Source: Syngnathus acus (Eukaryota; Chordata; Actinopteri; Syngnathiformes; Syngnathidae). Taken from it: 64,000 nt of DNA. Shown piece by piece: positions 1 through 13,304 of this stretch (positions are counted from its first letter, which is position 1; each line of letters opens with the position of its first letter). The notes below the pieces were generated by a model, which was not told the DNA's origin, ran no database searches, and saw only the letters and a program-made list of their open reading frames with translations. The stretch spans positions 12,496,967-12,560,966 of the forward strand of contig NC_051091.1 in NCBI RefSeq assembly GCF_901709675.1, in the 5' to 3' direction. Both the position numbers and the translations under genes were made by a program.

Positions 1-3000
1 GATGAGGACTCTTTCTGAATTTAGACGTGAAGTTTCAGCATGAGCAGACATGCTGTCTAATGGCTCGAAGTTTTCCCCTCATACTGTAAATAAAACTTAT
101 CACGACCCACCGGAACATTACTGCGGGGCTCAAGAAAGCCGTCATGACATTCAGTCGAGTCGACCAACCGAGTAATGAATGCCATTTTTTTAATCTGGGT
201 GTCATTTTTGTGTTTGCTTTGTTGCTAAAATAAGATTCTGCTATGAGCTTCCACACTTTGGTTGAGCACCCAGCCTTGAGTCAGTTGCTCGTGTGCATGG
301 AGTATGCGGTAGACGATGTCGTCGTATGCACAGTATGTGCCGTCATCGCACATGTCGAAGGCAAAGGGAATCGCCAGAGAGAGTGAGGAAGTAGAGCAGA
401 AAACAGAGCGGCCTGACAAAAAAGAATTCTGGATAATTCTGCACTGAGATGCGCAAGTGGTGCATCTAGGGGTCGTTCCCATGACAACCTTTGCCCAGGG
501 AGATCACTGACCCCTCCCGCCATGCGGCACAAGCGAGCGGAGTGCCGTTTTTGTAGGTCACATATGGCACCAGCGATCCAATCGGGTCTAATCTGGCTGG
601 AGTTGTGGCTCATAAATTATACGGAGGGAAGAAGGTTTACACACCGGCTTATCCCATCCGCAGACTCAACTGTACGATAATGGCTGTGGGTGACTGGATT
701 AGCTGACCCATTAAATGTATACGTCAACAAATGTATGTTGTGTCTATTGGAGAGGAAACACAATAACTCGGCGGCACATGATACCCCCCTCGCGTTGTGT
801 TGTTGCAATTGCCGAGGTATAATCGTCATACCATATCGGCTTTTAGGTGCTTTTAGTAGCATTCCTGCTCCTTCCTCCTCTCTAAGCAGCCGACCCACCT
901 CATCCAAGAAAATATCTATGTTGCACTTAGTGACATCACAAAGTGAGGAACAACGATACGTGCCTACAGATTAAAAACACTCCCAGTTTCAAAACTGTCT
1001 ATATTTCAACTTTGTTGTGGGTCAACAGTCTATGGAATATTTAAAAATGAAGGTACTATGTTTTTAATCCAACCCAAAATGGTGTTCACACATCCCAATA
1101 ATCAGGCCCGGGTCCTCCCTTCCAATCAGCAAATTTATGACCGGGTATTAAGAGTGACAACACGTTAAGCCTGTTCGGTATTTACAATGGTAAATCCTTA
1201 TGTTTGGGTGAAGTTAATTGATTATGTTTGGGTTGGGGTTAGGATTAGTAATTTTTCCTCTTCAGTATACTGCATTTCCAAGATTATACCCAACCTCATA
1301 TTCTTTGAAACTGTTTTGAACCAGTCTCCAAAAATAAAAGTTGAGTATATTTTTGAGTTTGCACTTTCTGTCAAGTGCATTATTTAGTACTTGGAATAAA
1401 AAATGTATGCTTCCATCTTAATTAATCTCATGTCACCTACTTGTCAAATTATGACTCATGCGATCCGGGGGGAGAGATTTTTGGCCAGGATGTGACTGAG
1501 GTTAAGAAGCCGGCGTCCGCTGAAACACATTAGTTAGTTATTTCATTTGAATAATTGATTAGACACTACTCTAGCACTAAAGCTCTTTTCTGTGTGAAAT
1601 GCACATTTTTAGCCTTGCAATCTGGCAATAGTGTAATAACATTATTTGTATACATGGTGGGGTGAGAAAAAGAACGGAGTGAGAATTGTTTACCTTTTTT
1701 CCTGTGATAATTAAAATTTTCAATGTGTTCCGCCATTTAAATATTGTCTACCTTTCTATCCCACTTCTCCTCATCAATGTTTTACACTCAAGTGAGTGTG
1801 AGTGAAATAGCATTCAAGATGGCGCTCTGCGTGTTGTCCCCAAATACAGACAAACATCTCCGGACCTTTATCCGTCACGTCCCATTCCGCTCGCCCCCGC
1901 CGCGTTTGGCAATTTCATGAGTGAGCTGCTAATAAACACAGGTGACTGACTTCTCACCTTTTTCGCTGCAATCCATAAGTGAAGGCACAGCGGCCATCAC
2001 TGGGCACCTCAGAGGCCATATGGGGAACGCTAGCTGGCTGGCTGCCTGGAGACAGCCAATCTGTTCTTCAATCTCATTCTTCTCATTTCTATTGGCGCAA
2101 AACACATCACAGCAGACATCTTGTTAGTTAGCAATGAAGTGGTAGGAGAATTTCAAAATGATCAAAATTATCATAATATAAATATAAATTTTGAAACTAT
2201 AATACATAACCATTTGTGATTTTTTTTTAAAGTGTTTCCGCCCTTGTTAGTTGAAGGTTGCATTTGATAGTTAGACGATTCTTACTTTTTTAACACCCGC
2301 ACCTTTTTCCTCAAGTTAGAACGGAACCCGCCACTTTTTGCCGTATGGCCTCCCCCGAGCTGATCTCTTACACATAAAACAACGGCACTCAGCCAGCTTG
2401 ACGTGCGCCTACACAAGAATAACTCACAGCGTCCAGTCGCAGTCAAACAACTCAACTGTCTCTCTTCATCTCTCTCAACGTCTTCTTTTATGCTCCAGTC
2501 ACTTTTCTTTAGCTGGCAGACATAAATTGATTTAAAGATGTTCAGAGGGGAAGCAGGGAGGGGGAAGGTTCAGTTCCACATGGTTTTATATGTGATTTTT
2601 TTTTTTTCCACCTAAAAGTGCATTTGACATTAAAAACTTGATTAAAAATGTATGATCCAAGTACTGTGCAAAAGTTCGAGGTTGCCACTAATTTTGCTAA
2701 CAATCATTCTGTAAATTTAAAATCATAAAACAGTTCAGTAGTTTTAATTTCCTTCCCTACATTCAAAACATGTATAATATGATATTATGAATTAAGAGAA
2801 TGAGAACTAAACGAACGATATATGTCAGTTATTTTGGACAAATGCAACAAGACTACTTAAGCATCGTTCATGGAAGAGTCTTCTGTCGGACTGTCATACA
2901 AAAACCTTGTTTAAAAAGCTTTTTAATCCTGTGAAAGAAATTGTAAAAATAAATAAATAAATAAAATGTTTGACAAGTCAGATTGTCCAATGTGATTTAT

Positions 3001-6000
3001 TTCATGTGTTGAGTCACTGAGTGAATGTAAACGCAGTCACGTGAGATGTGTCACAAAATTGGAAAATGGATTTACGCGTTTAATCAGAACGGGATGCTTG
3101 GACCTGTAGTTTAAATCCAGTTCCTGCATAGCATTCTATTTATATTTGTTTGTGTTCAAACTGATCTAAATGTCAATCATAATAAATGAAGTAGTGGAAA
3201 GAAACATAAGACATCTGTTTAATGGCTATGGTGCACAAAGAAGTTAAATGTGAGTTACAGTCAATTGAAGTTACATTAGTTAAATAAAATAGCCAACGTC
3301 AAATGAGACCGTGAAGTCCAATTGGTCTGGACTCACTTTCATTCTCATATTGTCTTGCTGAACTCTGCGGCTGTATCTTTAAAATAACTTTATGGTTCAC
3401 GGAGCTCGGTGCAGGGCTTTCTGGTTCACTCAAGCTAACACGGCATGAGCGGTTGGCCTTTTTCCTTTCTTCCCCCCCCCCCTAATTTCCAGCCTCTCTT
3501 GCTCTCTCGCATTGTGTGGTACAATGTTTAAGCTTTCAGGCTGCTTGTTGTAACACAGCAGCACTTCTCCGGTCACGGTGAGGGCGACAGGTACGGGCGG
3601 AGGCGACAAGCGGCGTGATGTTAATGCGAGCCGAAACTGCCTCGTTCTTAAATTGGAAAAATTGACTTTTCTTAGGAGCTTTCGCAACAAGCTGCAGTAA
3701 CAGGGCCTGGAGGCCGAGCAAATGTTTTATGAGTAATTTAATATCTGGAACAAGGGAGCTTGCTGCACTCAGGATGCCGGCACAGATAGACGCAATGATC
3801 TAGCAAGGAAGGAAAACAACAACAACAACATCAGGACCCAGGAGTGGTTAATGTGCACCATCTCGCCGCCAAGGCTGCATTGCTAGCACCTGCACTGATT
3901 CAGAGCGCCCCCTGAGGACGTTAAAGGATCATTTTTCTTTTTTCTTGCAGCTACAACTAGCATTTAGTAGTTTGCAGACCCTCACTAAGATGGGAAAATC
4001 TGTGAACTTTTTTTATTTATTTATCCATTTATAATTTGTATTTATTTATTTATTACTGTTTGATAACAAATATTATTTGACTACAAATCATACTGGGTTT
4101 TCTGTGTGGCCCAAGGAGGAAAAACCCTTCTGAAAAGTAGAGCAGAATTCCGCCAAGGACATAAATCATTTTTCATATCAGCATCAAGTTGTACATTGAT
4201 AACCACCTCTCGTATACCAGTTTTTTTTAATACAGGCGAATAAAATAAGCCTGGGGAAAATTCTGGAGTATGCAATCAAGTGGGTTTTCCTTGGCTCATG
4301 CCACGCCACTCGACTGTCTGGGTAGATGGTTTTTTTTTTGTTTTTTTTAAAGATCAGCTAGGAACACACATCCAAATAAATGGAGCCAAGAAACAAAATT
4401 GCTGGTGGCTTTGAGTAAAAAGACAAGCAGTGGGGCTTAGACCTCTGCCAAGGATCAACAACGTTAATTTTTGGGTTATTTCTTTTTTAGAGTAATTGCT
4501 GATGGAGGCCACAACGTCAGTGCTACTAGAGGGCCACGTGTATGACAAAAATGCCATTATGCATATTTTAATATATTCATTTTTTTCTCTTAAAGAATGT
4601 ATGTGATCTAGCAATAAAATCATCCAAAAATATTAAATGTTTTTACATTTTGTTCATATCCAATCCTAAAAATAAGAGATAATAACCACTATTTCTTGAC
4701 AAGGAGTTGTGGTGAATTGCAATATGTAGTAAAACTAACGCTTGACTTGAAGTGGCACTTTAGCCTCGCCCGAGATCTGGATTTCCTGACCTCATAGTTG
4801 ACTTGAACGCAGAATAGGTCGTTGGAGTGTGAAGATTAGCACACTAGACTTGTTCCCCAAGTGGCTCCTCATGCAGCGTTGCCACTTGTTCGGGCCTCGG
4901 AGTCCTCAAGAGCTGCCGACAGGAGAATCCACACGCCTTTGACTATTTTGGATAGACACAAAGCAATTCACATGATTATGTAAAACCGCTGCGATATAAG
5001 TGAATTTTGGACACTCGTCACAAGAGAGCGGCATGACACTTTAAAACACGCTTTATGCATTAGTTTAGCGTACGCTTTCGTGCTCACGCATGCATTGCCT
5101 CGCCATGAATAGCGATCCAAGTTTAGAGCATTGTAGAACATCAAAATACTTCGAAAATACGCTGTAAGTTAGTTCGTATTTTTCAACTTGTATACAAAGT
5201 CACTTTGCATTGCTGTATGGCCGACTGGAAAAATATAGCACTTAGTTTGGTGTCCAATCAGATTTGCCCATTCTCATCCCTGTAGTGAATGTTCTTTTCC
5301 AAGTTGGGAAAGTTTGAGAATTTGAAAGTACTTACGTTGTCATGTCATCCGTCCTTAAGTGTTGAGTAGCGTGCCGGTCACGTAAGGCCTGTCAGAAAAC
5401 GAGTAACGAATGAAAACCATATGAATGACTAAACAGGCATGAAGCATGAAGAGGCTTTGGCAACAGATGGAATTTGCCCCCGTCGAGGCAACATCCCGTG
5501 AAACACAATTAGTCGTATTCTTACATGGCGTCGTGACACCGAGGGCCAATCGCTGACCTACATAGACGGCGGTTGGCTGAGGGAGACACGTCTACATGCC
5601 CCTAACGCACTTCTCAAGAGTGCAAATAGGTCAGAGGTCGAGACAAGAGTTTTCACACCATGCAGACCACAACATAATGGCACCCACTGATTGTTCATAA
5701 CACCACCATTGTATGGACCTGAATTGGACCAAGATCATTACAAAATGTACACAAAAGAAATGGAGACACTTTTGACTGGGTGAAAAGATTTCAATGTGTT
5801 CTTCATCATCCGACATTGGGAAATTCCACCTCCTCTGTAGCGATAGCTGAAAGGGAAAAAAAAACTGGAACTTGAGGTTTGAGAAGCTTAAGAGCGTTTG
5901 CCTTAATAACAGGCCCCGAATGCACTGGTAGTTATATTATCCTATCTGACCTTCAGGCGATACTCGAGAGCATTTGTGGACTTCCAAAAAAGCAAATGAG

Positions 6001-6450
6001 AAAAACATGAAGGATCAGAGTGCTGTTGTAATTGGATGACACATAGCGACATGTTTTTTTTTTTGGTTTCCCACTTTCACTGTCTGATACAACATGGCTG
6101 CTTGTTGATTACGGGCAGAGTCGTTCAGAGTGTCCCTTTTTTGCTCAACTCTGTCCAACGTGCTTTGACTGCAAACTTCTATTGACGAACATGCGATGAC
6201 AATCTACCAGAGTTTGCGATTCTCAGGAACGTCATGTGAGGGCCAACACATGCCATTTCTGAGCCAACAGTTGTATTGAATTTAGAAGCAAAACATCAGT
6301 CGATAGAAAGTGGTTTCATTTACATCTACCCCAAAACGTTCCAGCTGATAACTGTGATAAACTAATATTTGCTTTGTTTGTGAGGTTATTTCACTCAATT
6401 TTGGACAACCTTAAAAAAGTACATAAACTAGTAAGCTCATACATAAGTTA
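1..6450. other. Intergenic sequence, no supported gene
   Basis: I see no exon chain, tRNA or bounded transposon in this stretch. It is AT-rich with short low-complexity tracts, for example A/T-rich runs near 4005-4060. Short open frames occur on both strands but lack splice context or family motifs. One frame on the minus strand near 280-400 looks mildly exon-like and is treated under findings. Confidence 0.5.
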
Positions 6451-6459
6451 CATAGCAGT

Positions 6460-7195
6460 ATCAAAGTCAAAGTCAAGTCAAAGTCTGCTTTATTGTCAAT
6501 TTCTTCACATGCCAAGACACACAAAGAGATCGAAATTACGTTCCCACTATCCCATGGTGACAAGACATAGTACACAATATACAAACAAGTAAACAACACA
6601 AAAAATAAAAACAAGAAGGCACAAACAATGAATAAATAAGAGTGATGAATACATAATAAATAAACAAATAACATAATAAATAAGAGGAGCAAAAAATAGA
6701 GCAAGTGTGCATACAGCAGACAGTCAGAATATAGCGTAAAAGTACAGGACGCTACGCAGAAGGGGGGAGAGAGTTCAGGATCCTAACAGCCTGGAGTATG
6801 AAGCTGTTGGTGAGTCTGGTGGTGCGGGAGCGCAGGCTCCTGTACCTCTTCCCAGAGGGCAGAAGATCAAACAAAGAGTGAGCGGGGTGACTCACACCAC
6901 TCACAATCGTGGTCGCCTTGCGGGTGAGATGGGAGGTGTAAATGTCCTTCAGGGAGGGGAGTGAAGCACCAATAATCTTACCAGCCGTGTTCACTATGCG
7001 CTGCAGGGCCTTCATGTTGTATTCAGTGCAGCTACCACCCCAAACAGCGATACAACTGGAGAGGACGCTCTCAATGGTGCCACGGTAGAATGTAGTCATG
7101 ACCGCCGGAGGAGCACTTGCTCGCCTGAGTTTCCGCAGGAAGTACAGGCAGCGCTGAGCTTTCTTCGCCAGCGATGCGGTGTTGGTGGACCAGTA
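6460..7195 (-). mobile_element. 5'-truncated non-LTR retrotransposon (LINE) 3' end
   Basis: The minus strand encodes the C-terminal end of a LINE ORF2 protein (about 6752-7099; motifs include FYRGTIESVL and AVWGGS), typical of the region after the reverse transcriptase in fish Jockey/CR1-group elements. It is followed by a 3' untranslated region that ends in GACAATAAAGCAGACTTTGAC and a short TTTGAC-type tandem tail at 6460-6485. A shorter copy of the same family lies at 47842-48220 on the plus strand. There is no catalytic domain, so it is a dead fragment. Confidence 0.8.
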
Positions 7196-8317
7196 TATCT
7201 ACTCACCAATTTCCAGATGTGTGTCAGGCTAACTAAGAGTTAGCTAACACTCCAAAATCCTAAAAATATATTAACTCTTTTCCTTATCTTCTTTTACAGA
7301 AAGTTGGGATGTTGTTGCAGTTTTCCAAAATAACTGCTACTATACAGTCGTATAATTGCTTGATGGATTGGTTTCAAAGCATTAAAAAAATTCAAATCAA
7401 AAATGTCAAAATCATCAGATTTTTCTGTATGTAGCCCTCAGAGGAAAAAGTTGTCAAGTTGGATGATGTCATTGTAGGTTTTTAGTAGGTTCGAACATCA
7501 TTTTCCAGCAACGTCCTCATATAGCTCTCATTCTGTGACAGTGTTTAAACACAGGGTTTTCTGACACGTCAAGATCATAAAATAATAAAAAGTAATTATT
7601 ATTTATCTTGCCATTTGCCCAAAGCTTGTGATTTTGGCCTCCCCCAACAGAGTCCGCTCATCTGCCTCAAACTATTTAAAAACCTTGATGCAACTCTGGC
7701 ACTATCTAGCGGCGATAGGCTGACACTGCTACATTCGTCATTTTATTCTTGTTAATCTCAACTGCTATGTGGGGTCCATGTGATAGAAAAATTGGCATTT
7801 TAATTGCTTTTATACAATAATCGTAATACAGGTATATTGGTTTTTTTTGAGCGAGTTGAACTCGCATTTTCACTGCTGTAGTTTGTTTTGTTTGTTTGTT
7901 TTTCCACAAGAGGTCAGTATTTCCCAGTCAAAGAAACTCAGCAATGAATGAAACATAGTACTGCGTCTTACCAAAATGATTAGAAACAGGGTTGTGTCAC
8001 AGTTACATGTGAAAGAGTAGTCTGACTACTCCTTTGAAGTAAGTTACTTCATTTATAGGTAATATTAAATGCAACCGAGTTATATTCCAAGTTCCCTTAT
8101 TAATTATAGCGACATCATTTTTTTACTTTTTTACATAATTTTCTCAAGACGAGGTCATGAAAGGCCCAGTGGGCAGCTGCTGTTATTGGTGCGTAAACAA
8201 AAAGTATTTACATGCTTCAAGTAGCTTTGCCGTGTTCATTCCAGGATTACAGACTAGCGAGTTAGTAGTGTAATAATGGAAAAGGTTTCACGCTAAAATA
8301 GTATGCTATAAAGTACA
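7196..8317. other. Intergenic, AT-rich
   Basis: This interval lies between the LINE fragment and the miniature element that begins at 8320. I recognise no gene or bounded repeat in it. Confidence 0.5.
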
Positions 8318-8319
8318 TA

Positions 8320-9419
8320 CCGTTTTTTTCCGTGTATAATACGCCCCCATGTATAATACGCACCCTAACAATGGCATGTTGATGCTGGAAAAAAGCCTGT
8401 ACCCATGTATAATACGCACCCAATTTTTTTTAAAATTTTTTTTAATTTTTTTAAATTTTTTTTTTTTTTTTTTTAAAGTCCCAATGATCGTCACACACGC
8501 AGGGAGGCAATGGGTCCCATTTTTATAGTCTTTGGTATGGTCTTAACTAGGCTGGATGTATTTTTTTTGTTGGCGTTGATTTCTCCGACTGCCCATAAAG
8601 GCACCACCGCGATCAGATGAAAAGAAAGGAAAGTGACGTGCGGACATGTGAAAAAGGCGGCTCTGTATGGGAGAGACGTTGAAGAGGAATAAAAACACCC
8701 TTGGAAACCAAAACTTGCCCCTCGTCGTGACTCGGAGCCGCAACAAATGTTTCGGATTTGTGTAGGGTACATTGTGACAGCAAACGAGCAGGTGATCGAG
8801 CAAGCGTCTGATACGAGAGCATTGCGTTCGTATGGAGCGTGTTTGAAGTGAACAGCAGAGACGAAAGGAACAAGGCAAAGTGTTGTGAAATAAAATATTA
8901 CCTATAATACGCATTTTGTTATTTGCTGATTGTATTAAACTATCACATTCATTGTCAGTCAAGAAGAGAAGAGGACTATTATCCCTTCTTTGACGAAATT
9001 ACCAGAGCACAGTACAAACACACTATTGTTCTTTCGGTATTTATTCAACCCACATTCTTTCACAACATGACAAGAAGAGAACAATACATAAATCAATACT
9101 CGTACCAGTACCATGATTTTCATTCATTATTTCATTTTTTTATATAGAATGTCACTTTTTTTTTTAACCAGCCGAAATACCTCTACATTGTTGAAAGCCG
9201 TATGCAACGAAATTTCGTTTTGTACACCTAGTGTTGACAAAATGACAATAAAGTTCTGTCTAAGTCTAAGTCTCTAAGTCTTAAAAAAAATAAAAAATAA
9301 AAAAATTTAATTAAAAAAAAAAAAAATTTAAAAAAAATTGTACCCATGTATAATGCGCACCCCAGATTTTAGGACAATAAATTAGTTAAATTTTGCGTAT
9401 TATACACGGAAAAAAACGG
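8320..9419. mobile_element. TA-flanked non-autonomous element with CCGTTTTTTTCCG inverted ends
   Basis: The left end reads CCGTTTTTTTCCGTGTATAA and the right end is its inverse, differing only slightly. TA dinucleotides flank both sides (8318-8319 and 9420-9421), as expected of a TA target duplication (Tc1/mariner-type integration; superfamily inferred). Subterminal copies of ATGTATAATACGCACC follow each end. The interior holds long A/T tracts (8410-8475 and 9283-9340) and, at about 9200-9275, what looks like a LINE 3' tail (TGACAATAAAGTTCTGTCTA followed by AAGTCT-type repeats). No transposase is encoded. The terminal motif resembles that of the 16989, 49843 and 56668 elements. Confidence 0.75.
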
Positions 9420-9421
9420 TA

Positions 9422-12400
9422 CTTAATTAAATGGAGATGGCATCAGTATGGAGACAATATGAGAAAGGGATTTATTGAACTTTGCCCATTACATGTGCTC
9501 ACTGTATGCACTGAATAAGTAATGACACTGTGAATGAACCAATCAGTTTCGTTGCACGCAAACGCACACATGTTGGGCTGGACAGATCTTGCACATGAGA
9601 GTCATTGAGATCGACAGCTTGCGTTAAGCCCAAGCCTCTGTGCGCTAAGCCGCCGCCTGCACTTAAGTGTTGGAGGCTGCCTGCATATTAATTCTCTGGT
9701 GAAAGTGCACAAAAGCAGTCAATTAGTTTTTTATTTTTTTCCCCCTTCGATTAAATTCACAGCGTCACGCTGCTAAAATGACTCCCGGCGAGACGCTGTG
9801 GCGTGACGGTCATGAATGCGCCCGTTGCCACGGGCAACCGGCTCGTCCAAGCCCACCGAACAAACGTCCGTTTGACCTGAAGTTGTGTCAGACATTTTTA
9901 ATGGACCTAATCTCTACTTTGGGACACTAATTTGAAATCCTAATGTAGGCTTGAAACCATAATAGAAAACCTTACCTTTGTTTTAACCCTAATTTAGGAC
10001 CCAGTCTTTGCTCTTAACCCTATTTGAAACCCGATTTTGAGACCCTAATCTTGCCTTAAATATTTTGAAGCCCTATCCCAGAGTTGAATCCCTGCTTTGT
10101 GACCTAACCTTGGCTTGAAATGCTACTTTAAAATCTTAACCCACATTTAAAACCTCACATTGAAACCGTCATTTGAAAACACTAACCTAATCTTAATGCC
10201 CTACTTTAAGGACCAAACCTCTTCTTGAAACGACATTGTTTACGTGTGTAAGTCCGACTCAAGACTGATCTAATGAAACCAAGATTTCCTGCCATATGTT
10301 TTACAGTGGGCAACAAAGCAAATTCACATCATTAGTGTAACATAATCTCTGCCTGGCTGGTAAAGTGTTGGGTTTTTTTTTCTCAGTTCGTCATCCCAAA
10401 ATATAAACTGAAAACACACGCGCACGCGCACACACACACAAACATGCAGAGTAAAAGGGCACCTATTTGAGTGCGATGGCAGATGTGGCCATTGGCTGTG
10501 CTGCTTAATCCAGAATGCTGGGTTTGATACAAGGCGGATTTAGTCATAACTATGATACCAACATCTGTCAGGAGACCGTCCCGAGCTCCCAAAGTCGGAA
10601 CAGAAGCAAAGCGGAATATTTCTTTTTTTTCTTTTTTTTCTCCACGTCTCTGTGTTGATAAAGACCCAAAAGAAGTGTGACGGATAGATCCTGAGGTAAG
10701 TGGACAAGGAGCGAATGACTGCAGGGCATCTTGTGGCCTATAAAAACGAGCCGTTTGACTCATTATGAAGCTTATATAACATTTTTGTGTGCAGTCCTGC
10801 TTATAATATTGGTGGAGCACTGGCTGTCACAGCCAAAGTGTTGGTTATGATTATAATTTTATACAAGAATGTCTGTGTCGAAACCATGATGCCTAGCTGA
10901 ATTGTTACATAACATCTCGTATCAATTGACCGACGGTTCATCGTGGATTCATCAAGGGCGGGTTTTCCGACACGCGCATGCAATAAATATTAAATGGTCC
11001 ATTAAACTTGAATGATACTCGTGAATCACAAAGGTCAATAGGTTTGTGCATTATCATTGGACTGCAAAGGAGGACTGTGCTCAGACTCAATATGTGACCG
11101 AGTTGTTAATGGTGTCATTAGTGGAGCTCAGACTGCGTTTTGGTTGAGTGCAAAATACAATGTACTGAAGATTATGTTTTAATTTTTATTGCAGGAGTTT
11201 CTTAATATATCCTAATAGGGTGGTTCTCATATAATTTACACAAACTACCGCCTAAAAACAAACACTTAATAAAGTTCAAATGTAACCATTGATCTTAAAA
11301 GTTAAATACAACCGAAATGGACTTGAACAGTGATTTTTTTTGGGTTACCACTAGAGGGAGCCCAATGTACTATTGGGGGTACCACAATTTGAGAATAACT
11401 GCGCCATCATGTCTACATTAAAGACAATATTTGAATCCTTATTCATTGGGGCAATAGAGCAAATCTAGTAGTCTTATCACTAGTTTATTCTAATTGATCA
11501 AGTAATTACGTGGCTGTGGCTACATGCACCGTAGTTTATAGATTTTATTACTTTATTGGGTTTTATATTCTCACTTGTATTTATGATTTAGAAACCCTGG
11601 GCCAAATTCTCGAAAGAACTGCATGGCACTATAGCAAAAAATAAGCAAGAACAAATGTATATATACACACACATTGTGCAGTCGATGCAGTTCCAGCAAC
11701 AAGTAAAGAACACAGATGAAGACATCAGAGCACTTGGCATTCTTGGCGGTTTCAGCTCCCAATACTATGGGGCTTTGGGACTCACCGATATTACTGAATC
11801 TTTGGTGCCAGTATCAAAACACAAAAGTGTCATTTTAGCCCGAGCAAACAACCTCCCAAACTCCCCGCTGAGTCATGCTCTGTTCCTTATTGTGATGCAG
11901 GGGTGGACTGATTTTATGTAAGCTGGTGTCCAACTAGGTATTTTTTCCCCAGTATCAAAATGTTGCCATCAAGACATGTATTGTTGTATTTTTCCTATTA
12001 GAAATAACTGGAAATGTAATAATCCGTTTTCTGCTAGCAAGTTTTTACACTCACATAATTGCCTTTTTTTTAATTCCACAATTGCAGAGCAGAAATGTGC
12101 AGAGTTGAATATGCAATATAGATAAAGAGGAAACATATCATTAAAACAGTAAATTGAAGGTCTACAAACCTTGACATTGAGGTGCTGAATCTATGGAGGA
12201 GGTGCAGGGGGGCGTCGGCTGGTCATCACTCTCTATTGCTTCAAAATGAACCTATGGTCCATCACATAAAGGCCTTCATCATATTTGACTATGATTGCCT
12301 TTTTCAGCTCTATTATTATTATTGCCACTTACCTATTTCGCTTTTCTCCCGGATCTTTCTTGGGACCCGTGTCCAGCCTTGCAGTGGTCTACAAACGGCC

Positions 12401-13280
12401 AAACAATTATCCCAACCAACGCTGACTAGCAGCAGGTGGAACGAACTGTATTTAGTTTACAATAGCCACGTGAGTCGGATCGGTTTCCGAAGTTTTGCCC
12501 GAGAACCGGGACAAAGACAGTTCGCGTTGAAAACCGAATATGTTGAGTTCCGAGGCGATTGACTTCCGGAGTTCCGCTGTTCAATTAAACTACTTTTCCT
12601 TTGACTTTGGAAGACGGCACTGGCTCCTAGTGGCCAGTACAGATATTATATCTTTAAATAAAAACAAAACCAAGAAAGACAAAGAGAACCTGAAACAGAA
12701 ATTTGGAGAGAAAAAAAAAAGTTCTTACGTTCTTCTATGTCACTTAATCTGCAATGAGCGATTTAGATCATTTTATCGTTATTCATATGACTTCTGTGGA
12801 TTGATCTAATATGCTGTCATGTGTTACACATCACTACGTAGAGTCTGAAATAGAATCATTTCTTTGGGCTTATGCATAACTTTCGTTGAATGTATCTGCC
12901 AGCATTATTTCACGTGTACATTTCTTTTTCTGAGGCATTAAATAAATTGCCAAAAAGAGAAGTAAGAAATGTAATAAAAGAAGTAAGAAATGTAATTATG
13001 GGCATGTGGGTTGTTTTTTATTATCCGCCCATATTATGTCATATTGGACTCACAATAACTGGAATTTTCATCATGACAGTCCCTGCTCATGTGGTTGAAG
13101 TGGCTGATCCTGTCGTGCGTGTTTATTTGAGGTGGGGGGGTGTTACCTTTTTATATAGGAGAGCACTTGGATGATGGAGAGGTGATGCTCGCTGGCATGT
13201 GTGAGATACTGTGAAAAATTCCGTGTTGCATGAATAAAAAGCAAATGCAAATCAGACCCCATTTATGTGTTTTTGTGTCA
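9422..13280. other. Intergenic and presumed 5' flank of the lactbl1-like gene
   Basis: No coding region is supported. The stretch includes a diffuse quasi-periodic repeat at about 9890-10230 and a CA-rich tract at 10416-10442. A relatively GC-rich patch at about 12340-12640 contains CACGTG (12467-12472) and ACTTCCGG-type motifs. That patch could be the promoter or a noncoding first exon of the downstream gene, but this is inference only. Confidence 0.4.
9890..10230. repeat. Degenerate quasi-periodic repeat (TTTGAAACCCTAA-like)
   Basis: Variants of a phrase such as TTTGAAACCCTAA, AACCCTAATTT or GACCCTAATC recur roughly every 20-40 bases across about 340 bp, with many substitutions. A similar but inverted pattern (GGTTTAAAATAGGGATT) occurs near 28140-28230. 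It is a decayed minisatellite-like repeat of unknown origin. Confidence 0.5.
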
Positions 13281-13304
13281 GGTCACAGCCAGTGAGTTAG
13301 AATC

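Noticed and set aside
9890-10230. Interstitial telomeric repeat
   Set aside because: There is no tandem run of the exact TTAGGG/CCCTAA hexamer; the motif is only a degenerate, irregularly spaced phrase.
12340-12640. CpG-bearing patch with CACGTG and ACTTCCGG-type motifs as a definite promoter
   Set aside because: Motif matches alone are weak and no transcription start evidence can be seen. It is kept only as a comment on the 5' flank.
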